The notes under the pieces were generated by a model. That model made no database searches and was not told the DNA's origin. It saw nothing but the letters and a program-made list of their open reading frames with translations. Source: Eucalyptus grandis (Eukaryota > Streptophyta > Magnoliopsida > Myrtales > Myrtaceae). Taken from it: a DNA stretch of 64,000 nucleotides. The stretch is from contig NC_052616.1 in NCBI RefSeq assembly GCF_016545825.1, forward strand, positions 434,001 to 498,000, given 5' to 3'. Below are positions 35,641 to 47,700 of the stretch, piece by piece. The position numbers and the translations under genes were made by a program. How positions within the stretch are numbered: the stretch's first letter is position 1; the number at the start of each line of letters is the position of its first letter.

Positions 35641-37203
35641 TTCTTCTTCTAAAAGCTCTTCCTCTCTTTCCCAAATGTTAACTTTAGTATCTCGAGTGCC
35701 AATCTGAATGCACAATCGAAATTACCTTAGCCCGGAATCTACTCTGGGGGTGGATTTTCCGTTCGAAGCTCCGGCCAACTTGGCAATCACCCAAAATGAG
35801 CTCCGACAAGCCTCCCGAAACACAGTCATTCCGAACCACTACATTCAAAAAGGTTTCGAGTTCCACAAATAGCAACCCGGTAAGCTGGACGCCTCCCCGA
35901 GAAAAACCTGTGGGCACCAAGGCGGAGCTGACCCGCTCGCTTCTCCCTTTCTCGATACTGTAGGAAAAACGAAATACACGTGCCAGCGGGTAGTAAAATG
36001 ACGAGAAGGTCCTCAACGAAGGGAGGGGCGAGCGAAGCGTGGTTTGACTTTTCTACGGAACCGAAACGTAGCCGGACGCGGACGCTAGGTTTTATTCCTT
36101 GACAAAGATCTTTAATGGGGAGGAGAAGAAGAAGAACGCTTGGTTGACCAATTTTCAAATCATCATCATCATACGTATCCATCACACCGCTTTCAAAACG
36201 CGGGATCCCCACGACGACGTGTGATGTCCCTTCAAAGTTGCCGGTGCTGCAGTTCGGAAGATCCATCTGAACCTGTCTTATGATCGTGCTGGTTTTTTCA
36301 CATGCCTTTTTTTCATTGATTGGCCATGTGATTGATAAAGTTTGGCCAATGATATCACCGAACTCCAAACTCAATCTTATTAATTAGTCAAAAAAAAAGA
36401 TTTTTTTCGAGAAAACATCTTCCGACCAATAGTGCTATGAGGATAGCCACGCGCGTCGATCGCGTGCCCCGACCAAGTAATTGAGGGATACAAAAGAAAG
36501 AAAAAAATAAGGGAGGAAAGAAAAACCACCCAAAAAAAGAGAAAAAAAAAGAGAGAAAAAAAGTAAAAGTCATGCACGTCAATCATCTTTGATTGTTATA
36601 ATTGGATTTCCTAAACTCGTCTTATGATTGTTCTGGTATTTCCATATGCCTTTTTTCATTGATTGGTGTTGTGATTCATAAAAATTATTTCATTGATATC
36701 GTCGAGCTCCAACCTCAATCTTATCGATCATATAAAAAAAAAAACGGTCTTCCCAAGAAAAGATCTTCCTACGTGGGGTGCTATGGAGCTGGCTATGCGC
36801 TTCAATCACGTGCCCCGACCAAGTAAATGAAGGAAAAAGAAAAGAAAGAAAGAAAAAAAAATCGCCAAAAAAAAAAAAAGAGAGAAGAGAAAAGGGTGGG
36901 GGAAGTCACGCGAGGCTCACGTGAGCGCCGAGCAGGGGCACGTTCTTCTCACCTTTTTTACGTGAAATGCTGCGTTGCGGGAGAAAGAGGGAGGGGGGTG
37001 GGGCCCGGCAGGCTCCTGGGCTTAACGTCAAAACCCATGTGCCCTTCACGAGCCATCGCTCCTCCCTATCTCATCTCGTGAAGAAAAGGGTGGCGGGGAT
37101 TCGGTCGTTCGGTCGACGAGATCGGGACACGTGTCCCGCGAGCGATCGCACCTCCCGCGTGGTACGCGTGCGTCCCCGGGGGCGGGTAAACGTGTGCGCG
37201 ACT

Positions 37204-37238
<35 letters not shown>

Positions 37239-39440
37239 GGGGGGGGAGGGACAGATGGGATGGGATGGGCCCCACGCGACCAGGCAAGTCCGCGGCCATT
37301 ACAGCCGTCACGTCCTGGGACGTCAAAAATGGGCGGAATTCATACCCTCTCCTCTTTGCACCGTACGATGCGAATCTTGATTTTCTCGCGAGCAACGGGA
37401 CAAAACGAGACGCCAATCGTCGGCGAGGAGAGAAGACGAAAGAGGAGGGGGGGGGAGTCGGCCGAAGACGCGTGAAAGGACGATGGGTGGGGCCCCCTCC
37501 TCAGGACGGGGGCAAGGAAACGCCACTTTCGGACACTCCTCGGCAGGGGGAAGGTTTTCCTTTTTTTTTTTTTTTTTCCATTTATTTTAAATATGTTTGT
37601 CCTTTGAGTTCACGAGTGGTACGTGTCGTTGTTTCCGCTGCGTTTCGCGTGACTGCTTTCTTTTGACTCGGTTCACGCCATCACACGCGGCCGTGTCAAT
37701 GCAGACACGAGAACACTCGAAAACACCACATGCATGACTCCCCCACTCATATTTTCAATATTTTAACACTTGTTCTCGCACGAAATTGGACTTCCCCCTA
37801 GGTGCGAAAACATACGTGATGGAGGAGACCAAATAGAAAGATTCGACATGCGAAACTGCTACGAATGTGCGTGATTTAATATTTTTCTTTTCTTATTTTC
37901 CGACTTGACTTTTTGCACGGGAGAATTGGGATATATTGGAATTGTCGCCATTGAACTCGACATGGATTGCTCGGCCTCAAAAGGCTCGTCTCTTCTTTTC
38001 ACTGTTTCACCGAGGCGGGGGAGGATGCCCCCAAAAAAAAAAAAAAAAAAAAAAATGAACTCCGTAAAACGACGGCCAATCATCTGACACTCTGACCTCC
38101 GCTCGGGACCCGCGCAAGGGTCGTCTCGTCTTTTCGCGCCCGGCGAAGGCCCTTTCCTTTATTTTAATTTTTAATTTTTAATTTTAATTTTTCCCTTTTT
38201 TAAGGGTTTCTGATGCGAAGCCCGTTCAGGATTCGTACTTGACATGGTACCTAACCCCCCCCGGTCGGGGTTCCTTCGAGGAAATTAAGGTATGAATGCG
38301 CATCATGTGAGCTGCTCGGAAGCAATTAGATCCCGATCTTCTTGAACAGAGAAAAAGGGAATCGTTAATTCTCAAATCTCAATGCGTATTCATTCGCACG
38401 AATTTCGTCTTTGCCCAGGCACGCACCCGCACAGTTCCACCCCCTAACCTCCTAATCATGCTGAGGAGTGATGCGCAAAAGTCTGCACGGACACTGTTTG
38501 ATAGATTGTCTCCTCCCGGTACCAACGTCGCATTTCTTTTTTTTTTTTTTTGGGAAATCGTACTACATTATTAATTGTTCTTTTTTTTCCCCAATAATCT
38601 TTTGGACCCTTAAGCTGTTCGGTGGATTTTATTTTATTTTTCAACATTTTTTTATATCAGTGAAAGTTTTAGAAACACAATGTAAAAGAATTATTTATGG
38701 TCGATTTTTATTATTGAGATGAACACATGAGTTGTGTTAAAAAAAAATCTTACGTCAAAGGATCAGTGTGGTGTGTGTATCGGCTTTTTAATTTACTTAC
38801 AAATCACTCATTAATTTGGATTTTCGAGTAAAAATATGAGTTCAATAAATATATTGATGGACCTAAATTTAGGTTCTCTTTGGAGAATTTCCCTAAATAA
38901 AAATACTCGTATTTTATTGCGTAATCTCAATAATATCCAGAATTATAAAAAGAATAATATTTTTTTCGACCAAAAAAATATATTATAGAAAAATCGAATA
39001 TTAGGGGGAGAGAAATTAAGTGCAGTCACAGGTGGTTCATGTGCGGAAAGTAAATGGGGCATGAGGTTCACGCAATCTCATGTGCGTGTGTACCCGAAAG
39101 AGAGAGAGAATAAAAAAGCGACATGCAGAAACAGTGAAACACAACAGCAACAAAAAAAAAGGACATTAAAAAAATCATCAAAAAATAAATAAAATTAAAT
39201 AGAAACAAAAATAATAAATATAAATAAGAGAAGAGTTAGAGAGAGAGAGAGAGAGAGGAAAAGAGACCGTGCTTAACGTGACATCGTTTACTGCTAACAA
39301 CACTGACCTCGTTTAAAGATTTAATATTAAATAAAAAAAGCCATCCCCGCCCCCTTCCCCAAAACCCAAGTCCTCCAATCACGTTTTCCCACCTCCTCCT
39401 CAGCGCCCTCCCAACCCCTCTCCCAACTAACCACGGTTAA
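35641..39440. other. Intergenic region upstream of the bHLH gene
   Basis: No gene is recognised. Open frames around 35700-36370 and 36970-37670 match no family I know. The stretch contains a direct duplication (36272-36832), a G-box-containing ACACGTGTC at about 37127-37136, a (CT)n tract followed by a G run (about 37206-37248), a long A run (about 38032-38055) and an AG repeat (39238-39257). Confidence 0.5.
36272..36832. repeat. Direct duplication, about 215-bp copies 345 bp apart
   Basis: Copies at about 36275-36485 and 36620-36830 share, in order, GTCTTATGAT(C/T)GT, CTTTTTTTCATTGATTGG, CTCAATCTTAT, an A-run, AAGATCTTCC- or ACATCTTCC-like sequence and GTGCCCCGACCAAGTAA. Confidence 0.8.
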
Positions 39441-40249
39441 GCTCTAACCCTAACCCTGGTCAGCTCCTGCAGTTCCAGGAGCTCCAAAGTTCCAAATCTC
39501 TCTCTCTCTGACTGTCTCCCTTCTCTCCCCCTTCCCTCCCCCATCTCATCATACATACGCTTTGCTAGAAAGAGAAAGCTTAAAGCCTCCTGCTTTCCTC
39601 ATTTTCTCGTACCATTTTAACCGAAAACTGTTCGTTTTCTGGGAAAATTCCTTCTCCCTCTTTTGCCGACCTCCCCACAATTTGTGCGTTTTCCTTCCTC
39701 TCCCCCCCATCCCCTGCTTTTAACCGGGAAAGGAGCGACTCCAAATTTTCTCTCTCCCTCTCTCTCTCTCTCTCTCTCACTCCGACCCTCCCCCACACTC
39801 GCCGCCGCCCGATTGGTCCCCGCGTCCTTTTCTCTCTCAATCTCTCCGAGGCGATTCGTCTGATGATCCCATTTGACTCCCCTGCTCCGCCGGTTTGTAT
39901 CTCGTCTGCTTTTGCTTCCGGGTTCTTTGGTTCTTTGGTTTTTCTTTTTTGTCCATGCTCTCGCTAGTTGGTAATCGAGATCTGTGATTGTATAGCCCAT
40001 GGCGGAGTGCGAGGTTGAAATTCGGGGCGGTTGCTTTTTAGCGGTCGAATGCGTGGGAATTTGGAGTTCTCCTTAGAAAGCAAGGGTTTTGTGTTGCTTT
40101 GCGGGTTTCGCGAGCTGAGATTCGATCTGGGTTTTCGAGGTTGGACAGATTTTTAGTAGTGAGCGGCAAGGGCTGTGGGTTGTGGTTCGTGGGTCGTGGG
40201 TGCTTTTTTTTTTTTTTTTTTATTTTTTATGGTTGGGGGTGGGATAGAG
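39441..40249 (+). promoter_or_regulatory. Probable promoter/5' leader of the bHLH gene
   Basis: Pyrimidine-rich leader with CT tracts at about 39498-39510 and 39750-39779, as in many plant 5' UTRs. A telo-box-like CTAACCCTAACCCT lies at 39443-39456 and a T run at about 40205-40222, shortly before the ATG. The exact transcription start is not determinable here. Confidence 0.45.
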
Positions 40250-42091
40250 ATGAAGATAGAGCTAGGTGCTGGGTATGGCCCGTGGAATGATGAAGAGAAA
40301 GCCATGGTGGCTGCTGTCTTGGGAACCCGGGCATTCGATTATTTAGTGTCGAGATCAGTTTCCAATGAAAATCTCTTGATGTCCATTGGGAGCGACGAGA
40401 ATATGCAGGACAAGCTCTCGAATCTCGTGGACCACCCCAACTCTTCCAACTTCAGCTGGAACTATGCCATCTTCTGGCAGATTTCCAGGTCCAAGTCGGG
40501 GGATTGGCTATTGGGTTGGGGGGATGGGTCCTGTAGGGAGCCGAAAGATGGAGAAGAATCCGAAGCGACTCGAATCCTTAATTTGAGACTCGAGGACGAG
40601 GGCCAGCAGAGGATGAGGAAACGGGTGCTGGACAAGTTGCACACCGTCTTTGGTGGGTCGGATGAGGACAATTATGCTCTCGGCTTGGACCGGGTGACGG
40701 ACATGGAGATGTTCTTTCTGGCGTCCATGTACTTCTTGTTTCCCTCGGGAGAAGGGGGTCCAGGCAAATGTTTTGCCTCGGAGAAGCATGTATGGCTGAC
40801 AGATGCACTCAAGTCGTCTTCTGATTATTGCGTTCGGTCATTTCTTGCAAAGTCTGCAGGGATTCGGACAATAGTTTTGGTTCCGACTGACGTTGGGGTT
40901 GTAGAGTTGGGTTCGGTTAGATCTGTCCCGGAAAGCTCGGAGCTGGTGCAGACCATAAGATTGTCTTTCTCGACGAATTCATTTATGTCGGTTAAGCCAA
41001 TAGCTGCCTTACCCATGACGAATGAAAAGAAGGACGAAAACGCACCCTTCTCTAATTTGGCGTTGGCAGGTAAGGGTGAGGCAATCTCCAAGATATTTGG
41101 TAAGGAGTTAACCACAGTTAACAGTCCTGGCCATTATAGGGAGAAACTTGCCGTTAGAAAGATGGACTCCAGGCAATCGTGGGAACCTCACCATAACGGA
41201 AGTAAACTCCCATTTTCAACTCCTAGAAATGGCACCCAAGACACGAGTTGGGCTCATCATGCTCATGGCGTAAAGCAGTTGAGTCCTGTGGAATTTTATG
41301 GCTCTCAAACCTCAGCCAGTAAATTAGAGGAGCGGATGAACAGCGGTAGGAATGATTTTGGATTGAACCGCTACCCAACACCAAAGCAGGTGCAAATGCA
41401 AATCGACTTTACAGGTGCCACTTCAAGGCCTTCTGTGATAACCCGACCATTCACTGCCGACTCTGAGCATTCTGATGTTGAAGCTTCATGCAAGGAAGAG
41501 CAGGGTGGTGCAGCAAACGAGAAGAGACCAAGAAAAAGAGGCAGGAAGCCTGCGAATGGAAGAGAAGAACCTCTCAATCATGTGGAGGCAGAACGGCAGC
41601 GACGTGAGAAGCTGAACCAGAGGTTCTATGCCCTTCGTGCAGTGGTGCCTAATATATCCAAGATGGATAAAGCTTCATTATTAGGAGATGCCATTGCTTA
41701 TATAAATGAGCTTCAAGCGAAGCTCAAAATCATGGAAGCAGATCGGGAGAGGTTTGGAAGCACTTCAAGAGATGCATCAGACGTCGAGGTTAATGCCACC
41801 GCAGAGCAATCAAACCAATCTCCAGATGTTGATATCCAAGCTACTGCTGCTGATGAGGTTGTCGTGAGGGTCAGCTGTCCTTTGAATTCTCACCCTGCAT
41901 CAAGAGTTATCCAGGCTTTCCAAGAGGCGCAGGTCACCGTTCTTGACTCGAAGCTTTCGACAGCCAATGATACTGTGTTCCATACATTCCTGATAAAGTC
42001 GCAAGGGTCTGAACAGATGACAAAGGAGAAGTTAACTGCAGCATTTTCCCGTGAATCCAACTCCTTAGAGCCATTGTCGTCTGTTGGCTAG
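40250..42091 (+). CDS. bHLH13: bHLH13/JAM-type MYC-like transcription factor
   Basis: Intronless, 613 residues from ATG 40250. The open frame starts 75 nt earlier, but that extension is a poly-Phe artefact of a T run and the conserved part begins MKIELG. The N-terminal bHLH-MYC_N region spans about 10-200 ([79 protein letters not shown]). A basic stretch ([16 protein letters not shown]) precedes the bHLH domain at about 440-492. Its basic region, [11 protein letters not shown], has the His-Glu-Arg set for G-box binding. An ACT-like C-terminal region follows. The family (bHLH17/13/3, JAM1-3) is known as JAZ-interacting repressors opposing MYC2 in jasmonate signalling. Assignment to bHLH13 is by recognition of the whole protein. 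Confidence 0.93.
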   Translation: MKIELGAGYGPWNDEEKAMVAAVLGTRAFDYLVSRSVSNENLLMSIGSDENMQDKLSNLVDHPNSSNFSWNYAIFWQISRSKSGDWLLGWGDGSCREPKDGEESEATRILNLRLEDEGQQRMRKRVLDKLHTVFGGSDEDNYALGLDRVTDMEMFFLASMYFLFPSGEGGPGKCFASEKHVWLTDALKSSSDYCVRSFLAKSAGIRTIVLVPTDVGVVELGSVRSVPESSELVQTIRLSFSTNSFMSVKPIAALPMTNEKKDENAPFSNLALAGKGEAISKIFGKELTTVNSPGHYREKLAVRKMDSRQSWEPHHNGSKLPFSTPRNGTQDTSWAHHAHGVKQLSPVEFYGSQTSASKLEERMNSGRNDFGLNRYPTPKQVQMQIDFTGATSRPSVITRPFTADSEHSDVEASCKEEQGGAANEKRPRKRGRKPANGREEPLNHVEAERQRREKLNQRFYALRAVVPNISKMDKASLLGDAIAYINELQAKLKIMEADRERFGSTSRDASDVEVNATAEQSNQSPDVDIQATAADEVVVRVSCPLNSHPASRVIQAFQEAQVTVLDSKLSTANDTVFHTFLIKSQGSEQMTKEKLTAAFSRESNSLEPLSSVG

Positions 42092-42367
42092 TGGGCGATG
42101 TGCACTTATGCTATAGTGGATAGGCGTAATGCATAGGGAAAGCCCCTTTGGAAGCTCGATCAGAGTTTTGGATTGCTGCAGAGTTTCCTCAAGGAGTGGT
42201 TGAGCCAAAAGGAGAAAAATGACTTCCTGTTGACCAATTAGGACAGCAAATTTACTTTCATTTTTTGTTCTTTTTCTTTTCATGGTAAACAATTCTCTGA
42301 TAAGCAAATATTCTTGAAAGTTTAATTGAGTCTGTAAGTTTATACCATTTGTGGCTGTTCTGAACAT

Positions 42368-43662
42368 TAATATAGTTTCTCTTTATATTTTTCCTTTTGA
42401 TGGTTTACCCTCATGGTCCCTGTATTCACTTACTTTTCCTTAATACTCAGTTCGTGTTCTCTGTCGAAATTTGTGTAGTTCGATGAAGTAATTAAAATGG
42501 AAGATGAGGAATCATTTTGCATTTAACATGTAAACGAAGCAGTTGAGTTCTCCATTGCCCTTTCTTCCATTGGGTGTTCTGTGTCCAGACTCATTTTCTA
42601 TTTTTCAGTCCTGGTTCCGGAAGTGCTCTTCCACTGAAGCGGAAAGCTGTCCCTGTCGCCTGGGCAAGTTGAATCCTTTGTGGGCAGTTTTAACCCGGAA
42701 GCACTGGCACGTTTTTCTCATTGCTATAGTCAATCTCTATCATGGCCTCCGCTTTTTAGGAGGGAATGAATCTGAGCCTATGGACGGAATTGTCCTGCTT
42801 GCTTTTGACAAAAGAAATGTGCAGTGAATGTTCGGTTTCATGAAGTGTGTTCCTTGTGGGCTGCATTAGCAGGCAACAGCGAGAGGGGCTTGCAGGGAGC
42901 ATTGCAACGGCATGAATTTAGGTGTGACTTGCGGATGTTGAATACCGGAGGACAGTTGTGCCGAGAACATATTGCGGCGCAAAAATTGTCACGCCATGTC
43001 TTTCTAGGCAGCTGCGACTACGAAACCCTATATTGGTTCTAATTTTCAACCTAGTGGCAAAAGTAAGATCATGAAAAGTAGAAATTGCTCATCACGGGCT
43101 CGGAAAATATAGAGGTAATCAGCTAAAAAACAAAGAGCTTGCTGTGTGAGCATCATGCGAACAATAGCACCATTCTAGTGCCAATACTTTCCTTCAACCT
43201 TTTTGCTTATGCTTGACCCAAAAAAAGAAAAAAAGAAAAAAAACCTTTTTGCTTTTGGAAAGCAATGCCTTGCTTCAACCTTGTCCAAGAAAAAGCAGAG
43301 ACTCTGCATCAGTCGACATGTATCCGCTCGCTGTCCAATGCAAAATTCTCCAATAGATCTATATTTGTGAATGAAAATGCTTTAGGTTGGAAAAGAGTAA
43401 CGTCAATGATTTGTTTATGCTATCAATCACCCTATACTTTTTCTCAGCAATTGCCAACACGAAAATCCAATATGATACATAGAATCACCAACTTCATAAG
43501 CAAAGCTATTGAATAAATCCCGGCCCTCAGGGGAAAACTTCACGGTTAAGTGATCCCTTAATTCTAGATCTGCAGACAACAGGATCAATGCAGAAAAACA
43601 AGCATGTGTATAGGGTGCTACTACTTGGAAGGTCTGTATATCCAGAAATGACTCCGGTGTCG
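42368..43662. other. Intergenic between tail-to-tail genes
   Basis: After the bHLH 3' UTR I see no gene. In particular, no protease, integrase or reverse-transcriptase sequence follows the Gag-like exon that ends at 43663 on the minus strand. Confidence 0.6.
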
Positions 43663-46600
43663 TCAGCAATGTCCCACGTCTGTTTGTGTAGGTAAAGTGA
43701 GATTTTCTGGCTCTATTATAAGATTCGCTTCCTTGTCACTTTTTCTACTTCGGCAATGCCTCGAAATGTGTCCCTTCTTACCACAATTATAACAAACCAC
43801 CGGCTTGCCAACTGTCTCAGATTCTCTTATTTTTGGAGATTTTCCAGAGTTCCTTATATTGTTATCGCTGGATCTAACTTTACCTGATAGCTGAATACCA
43901 GGAGGTTCCTTGGACCTGTATTGATTTTGCAACTCTTCCTCAACCCTTAAATGATTCATCAGCACCTGGAAAGACAAATGCTCATAGTGCATCAACTTCA
44001 AGCAGAAATCCTTCCAAGATGGGGGTAGTTTAGATATGATGACACTGACATGGAAATTCTCATCTACTGAAATTCCAGCAGCCACAATTGAATCTGCCAA
44101 GCTGTTCAACTCTTGGACTTGCTCAACGACTGATTTACCATGAACCATCTCATATTCAATATACCTTTTGACTTGCAATCTCTTAGTCCCATATTCTTCA
44201 TGAAGATAAACCAGTCTCAGCTTTTCCCACAGATCTTTTGCACTGTGAGTGTTCTGTGAGTACTTATAGAAGAGATCATCTGACAGAGAACTCAATATGT
44301 TGCGACGGCAAATGTAGTCATCATTCATCCATTTCTGTTCTGCAGCTTTTGCTTGAGCAATTTCTCCACCGCTTGCTTCTGGTATTAAATTGGCCACTGG
44401 GTGTGGATCAGTGAGAACATATGCAATATTTAATTGCTTCAGGAAAAACTCCATCTGTTGTGCCCAGTGGTGATAATTCTTTCCATCAAAACGGTTAATC
44501 TCAATGGGTACAAGACCCTGAACTAATGTGGCCATTGAGTTAGGAACAGCATCGATGGCAACATCAATGGTTTGCGGCCTGCAGCAATCAATTGATTAAA
44601 ACCATTCAATGGCCAATCGGCAAAACAATTTTGTAAAAAGAGTGCTCTTCGATAGAGTATGGAAACAAGTATTCACTTGTCATTGTGTATTGGTCAGGAA
44701 GGAATCATATAACAACTGTGAAGGATTACATCCCTGAGCTCTGACCATTATGAATATACATCAATAATCACTTAGATTTCAAATGTGATATTCGCACCTT
44801 AATTTTGACTCCAACTTTTTAATAGCTTCCTCTATTGTAGGGAGACTGCTCCTCAAAGCTGACCACTGGTCTTTTGTTAAGATTATTCCTAGAATGCATC
44901 AGAACAGGCATAAATATTTGCATAAACACACTTAATGGCAAAATGGGAAAACTACAATTCCAGCAAATGCACGGAAAAAAATGCTTATAGAATTCAGAAA
45001 AACATACAGGACTACAAAAATCTTGTGTGAAAAAAGAAAAGTAAGCTAGCAATGTGCAGCATTAACATTTATGACAGGCGGTAGAACAAAGAAGCAAAAA
45101 CAGTTCTTGGACCTGAAGATAAGTTATAGTAATCTTCTCAGATTTTTCACACATGTGCCATCCTTCCATATAGTTCCATATAGGCTTGAGACAAAGGTAA
45201 TGGATGTTGGAGGAAAGGTGGGGGGGGGGTGGGGGCGCGGAGATAGAGACAGAGACAGTGCTCTAATGCTTGGAGATATAGAAACAAGGGTGATTAAATG
45301 TACGTGAAACACTTCCTTACTCACTATGTCCATCTCACACTCATAACTTCCATGCATCTCTTGCCTCAATAATATGATCACATTCGACGCCTTGTTGTCT
45401 TCTACACATATAACAATTCTGAAGCCAATGCAAATCCATAGAAAGCTCCGAAGGAGTTGACTTGCTGTGGGACTTCAATCTCAGCAAATTACAGTGAATA
45501 TTTATAGTTAGAGGTTCAGAAGCCACCACAGCACATTTATATGACTTTACACAGCAGCATATTGGAGTCAATACAAGACAATGAGACGCACAACGTTGAT
45601 AGAAACGCAAAGAATTATACTGAGACGAACATACTCTTTTAGTAAAAGCCACTAAAGCAGTTGGAATTGCAGATATTAACAACATAAACACGAGTGTCAA
45701 TTATATGCAACATCAATCAATGATCAGATAAACCATTGTCATCAAAGCTTAGGCAAGCTCACAGGCAGCAAAGAGTAAGAAAGACCATCCACAATTATTA
45801 TACCTGAACCAGCTAGAATAAAAAGATGAGCATCATTGTAGATTTAGATAAAGGAGAGAATGTTATAAAAATATGTGCAATCACCTTTAGCACTGGGAAA
45901 ATGCTTTCCATCTTTGACATGGTAGTCCTTCATTGATACCCTATTTGTGCCTTTATAATCTTGAATAGTCACATACCTCCTATCTGAAAGCTACACCAAC
46001 ATCAAATGATGATTTCAACGTTGTTGATGTGGCTTATCCAATCACAAAATGTAGAATAATCAGTCGGCCACAAGAGGAATATAATGAAAATGTTACTATC
46101 AGTACCAACTCTTTTAACAGCAACGCAAGTAGACCCTCAAGAGGTTCTCGAGCTGAGTCCCAATTGCCAACCAAGGAAAACCACGAAAAATCCAAGAAAG
46201 ACAATACCCACCAAGTGAGAATCTATAATGTTCAATTTGCGACTGCCTATTGCACTTATCTACTACTGCCAAGTGAGAATCTACAATATTGGATTTACTA
46301 CTGCCGATAGGACTTTGTCTAAAACTGTCGTATTTCCTCCAATTAGGACTCCTCACCAATCTTATTCCCATGTTACTGGCAGCCACAGGGCTTCAGAAGT
46401 AAGAACTCTTTAATGCTCCCTAAGTTAACATCAGCACACTAGACAGCTAAAATGTAAACTCGCCGTTCTCCTCAGCAAACAAAGAGACTGTATCCAATAA
46501 AGCTTTTGCAGAACTATCAACTTCGCCCAATCTAGGACTGTCCTCTACAGAAGAATGCGGGGAAAAAAGAAATCTCCATTTGACCGTCTGGCACAAGAGA

Positions 46601-47133
46601 TGCTTGTGCGTGCGCGATCGGAACCTTAAAGAAATACACATAGGCACCTCTTCACAAACCCAGACATCCATGGCTTTCTGACACAATTGATGCAACTGAA
46701 TACAATCTCACCATGAATTAGCAGACAAAAACTAAGTGACAGGCGAAATAGTTCACTTGCTGTACATGCAGTCGATGAACGCAATCTACCCAAAGCAGAG
46801 CGGTAGGGTTTCGCTTTCAACCTCACAAATGAGGCGTTCTCCACTTTCGCCGAGCTCCTTCTTCACTTCCCTCGCCGGCGCCTCCGCGGCAACCCCGTCG
46901 ACCTCTCCTCGGACATCCGATCCGCCTCCCTTGCCCCCGTCCTCGCCCGCAGCGTCGGAGAGGAGGAACGACTCCAGGACGCTCCGCACCAGCTTCTTGC
47001 TGTCGATGTCGGAGAGATCGAAGCCCAGCTTCTCGGAGGCCTCGCTCCGGAGCTTGAACTCGGTCATGGCTTCCATGTCGGCGCGCCGCAGTATCGCCAT
47101 GACCGTCTCTTCGATCTTCCGTCTCGTCTCCAT
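43663..47133 (-). CDS. DEK_C-PC4-Gag(UBN2)-CCHC fusion protein, KELP-like coactivator with captured retrotransposon Gag
   Basis: There are four minus-strand exons: 47133-46822, 45990-45885, 44888-44798 and 44578-43663. Lengths of 312, 106, 91 and 916 nt give 475 codons (474 residues) with every junction in phase. Exon 1 encodes a DEK_C domain at about 5-58 (RKIEETVMAILRRADMEAMT, ASEKLGFDLS) and an acidic linker. The PC4 domain spans exons 1-3, about residues 98-169 (GERLICE, then LSDRRYVTIQDYKG, DYHVKDGK, GIILTKDQWSALRSSLPTIE). PC4-type domains bind single-stranded DNA and assist Pol II transcription. Exon 4 is a single long exon encoding a Copia-type Gag, UBN2, from about 185 (FDGKNYHHWAQQMEFFLKQ), and a CCHC knuckle at 432-445 (CYNCGKKGHISRHC). 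It ends 29 residues later. No pol domains, LTRs or stops are present. I recall a similar arrangement annotated as a zinc-knuckle protein in Arabidopsis (At4g00980), unverified. It is divergent with CNX3. Confidence 0.88.
45219..45262. repeat. G-run and GA-rich simple repeat in intron 2 of the fusion gene
   Basis: A run of nine or more G with GGTGGGGG, then GAGATAGAGACAGAGACAG. It is low-complexity sequence inside the 996-bp intron. Confidence 0.7.
46209..46316. repeat. Short tandem duplication in intron 1 of the fusion gene
   Basis: Two diverged units share CCAAGTGAGAATCTA(T/C)AAT and a following ACTACTGCC-like block, spaced about 56 bp apart, in the 831-bp first intron. Confidence 0.6.
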
Positions 47134-47700
47134 GCTGCTTCTGGATGGGCGGGAGGAGCTACTTCAGTTTGAGCTCCTTGTCTCTCTTAGCACTTAGCAG
47201 CCCCTTTATATATCCAGCGCTTTTCTTATTTTAAAAAAGACGTCTTTTTTATAAGTACTTTTTTTATTATTATTATTACGGTATAGCTTCGCCATATGCA
47301 GCGGGGCGGCTGAGAGCCATCTTCTTCTTTCCCTGCGAGGACATAAAATGCGGGATCTTCAGCCAAGGCATTGAAAGACTTCGATAACCTGTAGAAAGCT
47401 TAGCAAGATTCAACTGCGACGTCCAGGTGTGTACCTTTGATGACGTTTGCACACTGGTTTTCCTATTTCCTTCCTTTCATTTGTATACGACTTTGTTCGC
47501 CCGTCACGCCCTCCACCTGTTTGCTGAAATGCCCCACCCACCGCCATGAAATCCGTTTCTGCTCGAAAGCTCTTTACTTTGACACGGACGCTGCTTGCGT
47601 CCTGCTTCCAGAATTTGGTTTGGTTCCTCTCACCGGCTATTGCCTTGTTAGATTTCTCCAGCTTCGCTGGTAGTTTTAGCTCCGGCGGAATCAAGCTAGC
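47134..47700. promoter_or_regulatory. Divergent promoter between the fusion gene and CNX3
   Basis: The 567 bp between the two start codons is the only space for both promoters. A TATA box for the minus strand (GGATATATAAAGG) lies at about 47202-47215, about 70 nt upstream of the fusion-gene ATG, placing its start near 47175. No clear TATA is seen on the plus strand close to CNX3, which is common for housekeeping genes. Confidence 0.6.

Noticed and set aside
35826..36374. 182-codon minus-strand open frame
   Set aside because: No recognisable domain, odd composition, and an overlapping alternative frame. Treated as non-coding.
36970..37670. GC-rich region with several overlapping plus-strand frames
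   Set aside because: The frames are low-complexity (CT tract and G run), mutually overlapping and unlike any known family.
40175..40249. N-terminal extension of the bHLH protein
   Set aside because: It is a translated T run (poly-Phe) in the leader. The conserved protein begins at the ATG at 40250.
47410..47694. Minus-strand 94-codon open frame in the divergent promoter
   Set aside because: It overlaps the probable CNX3 leader and has no recognisable domain.
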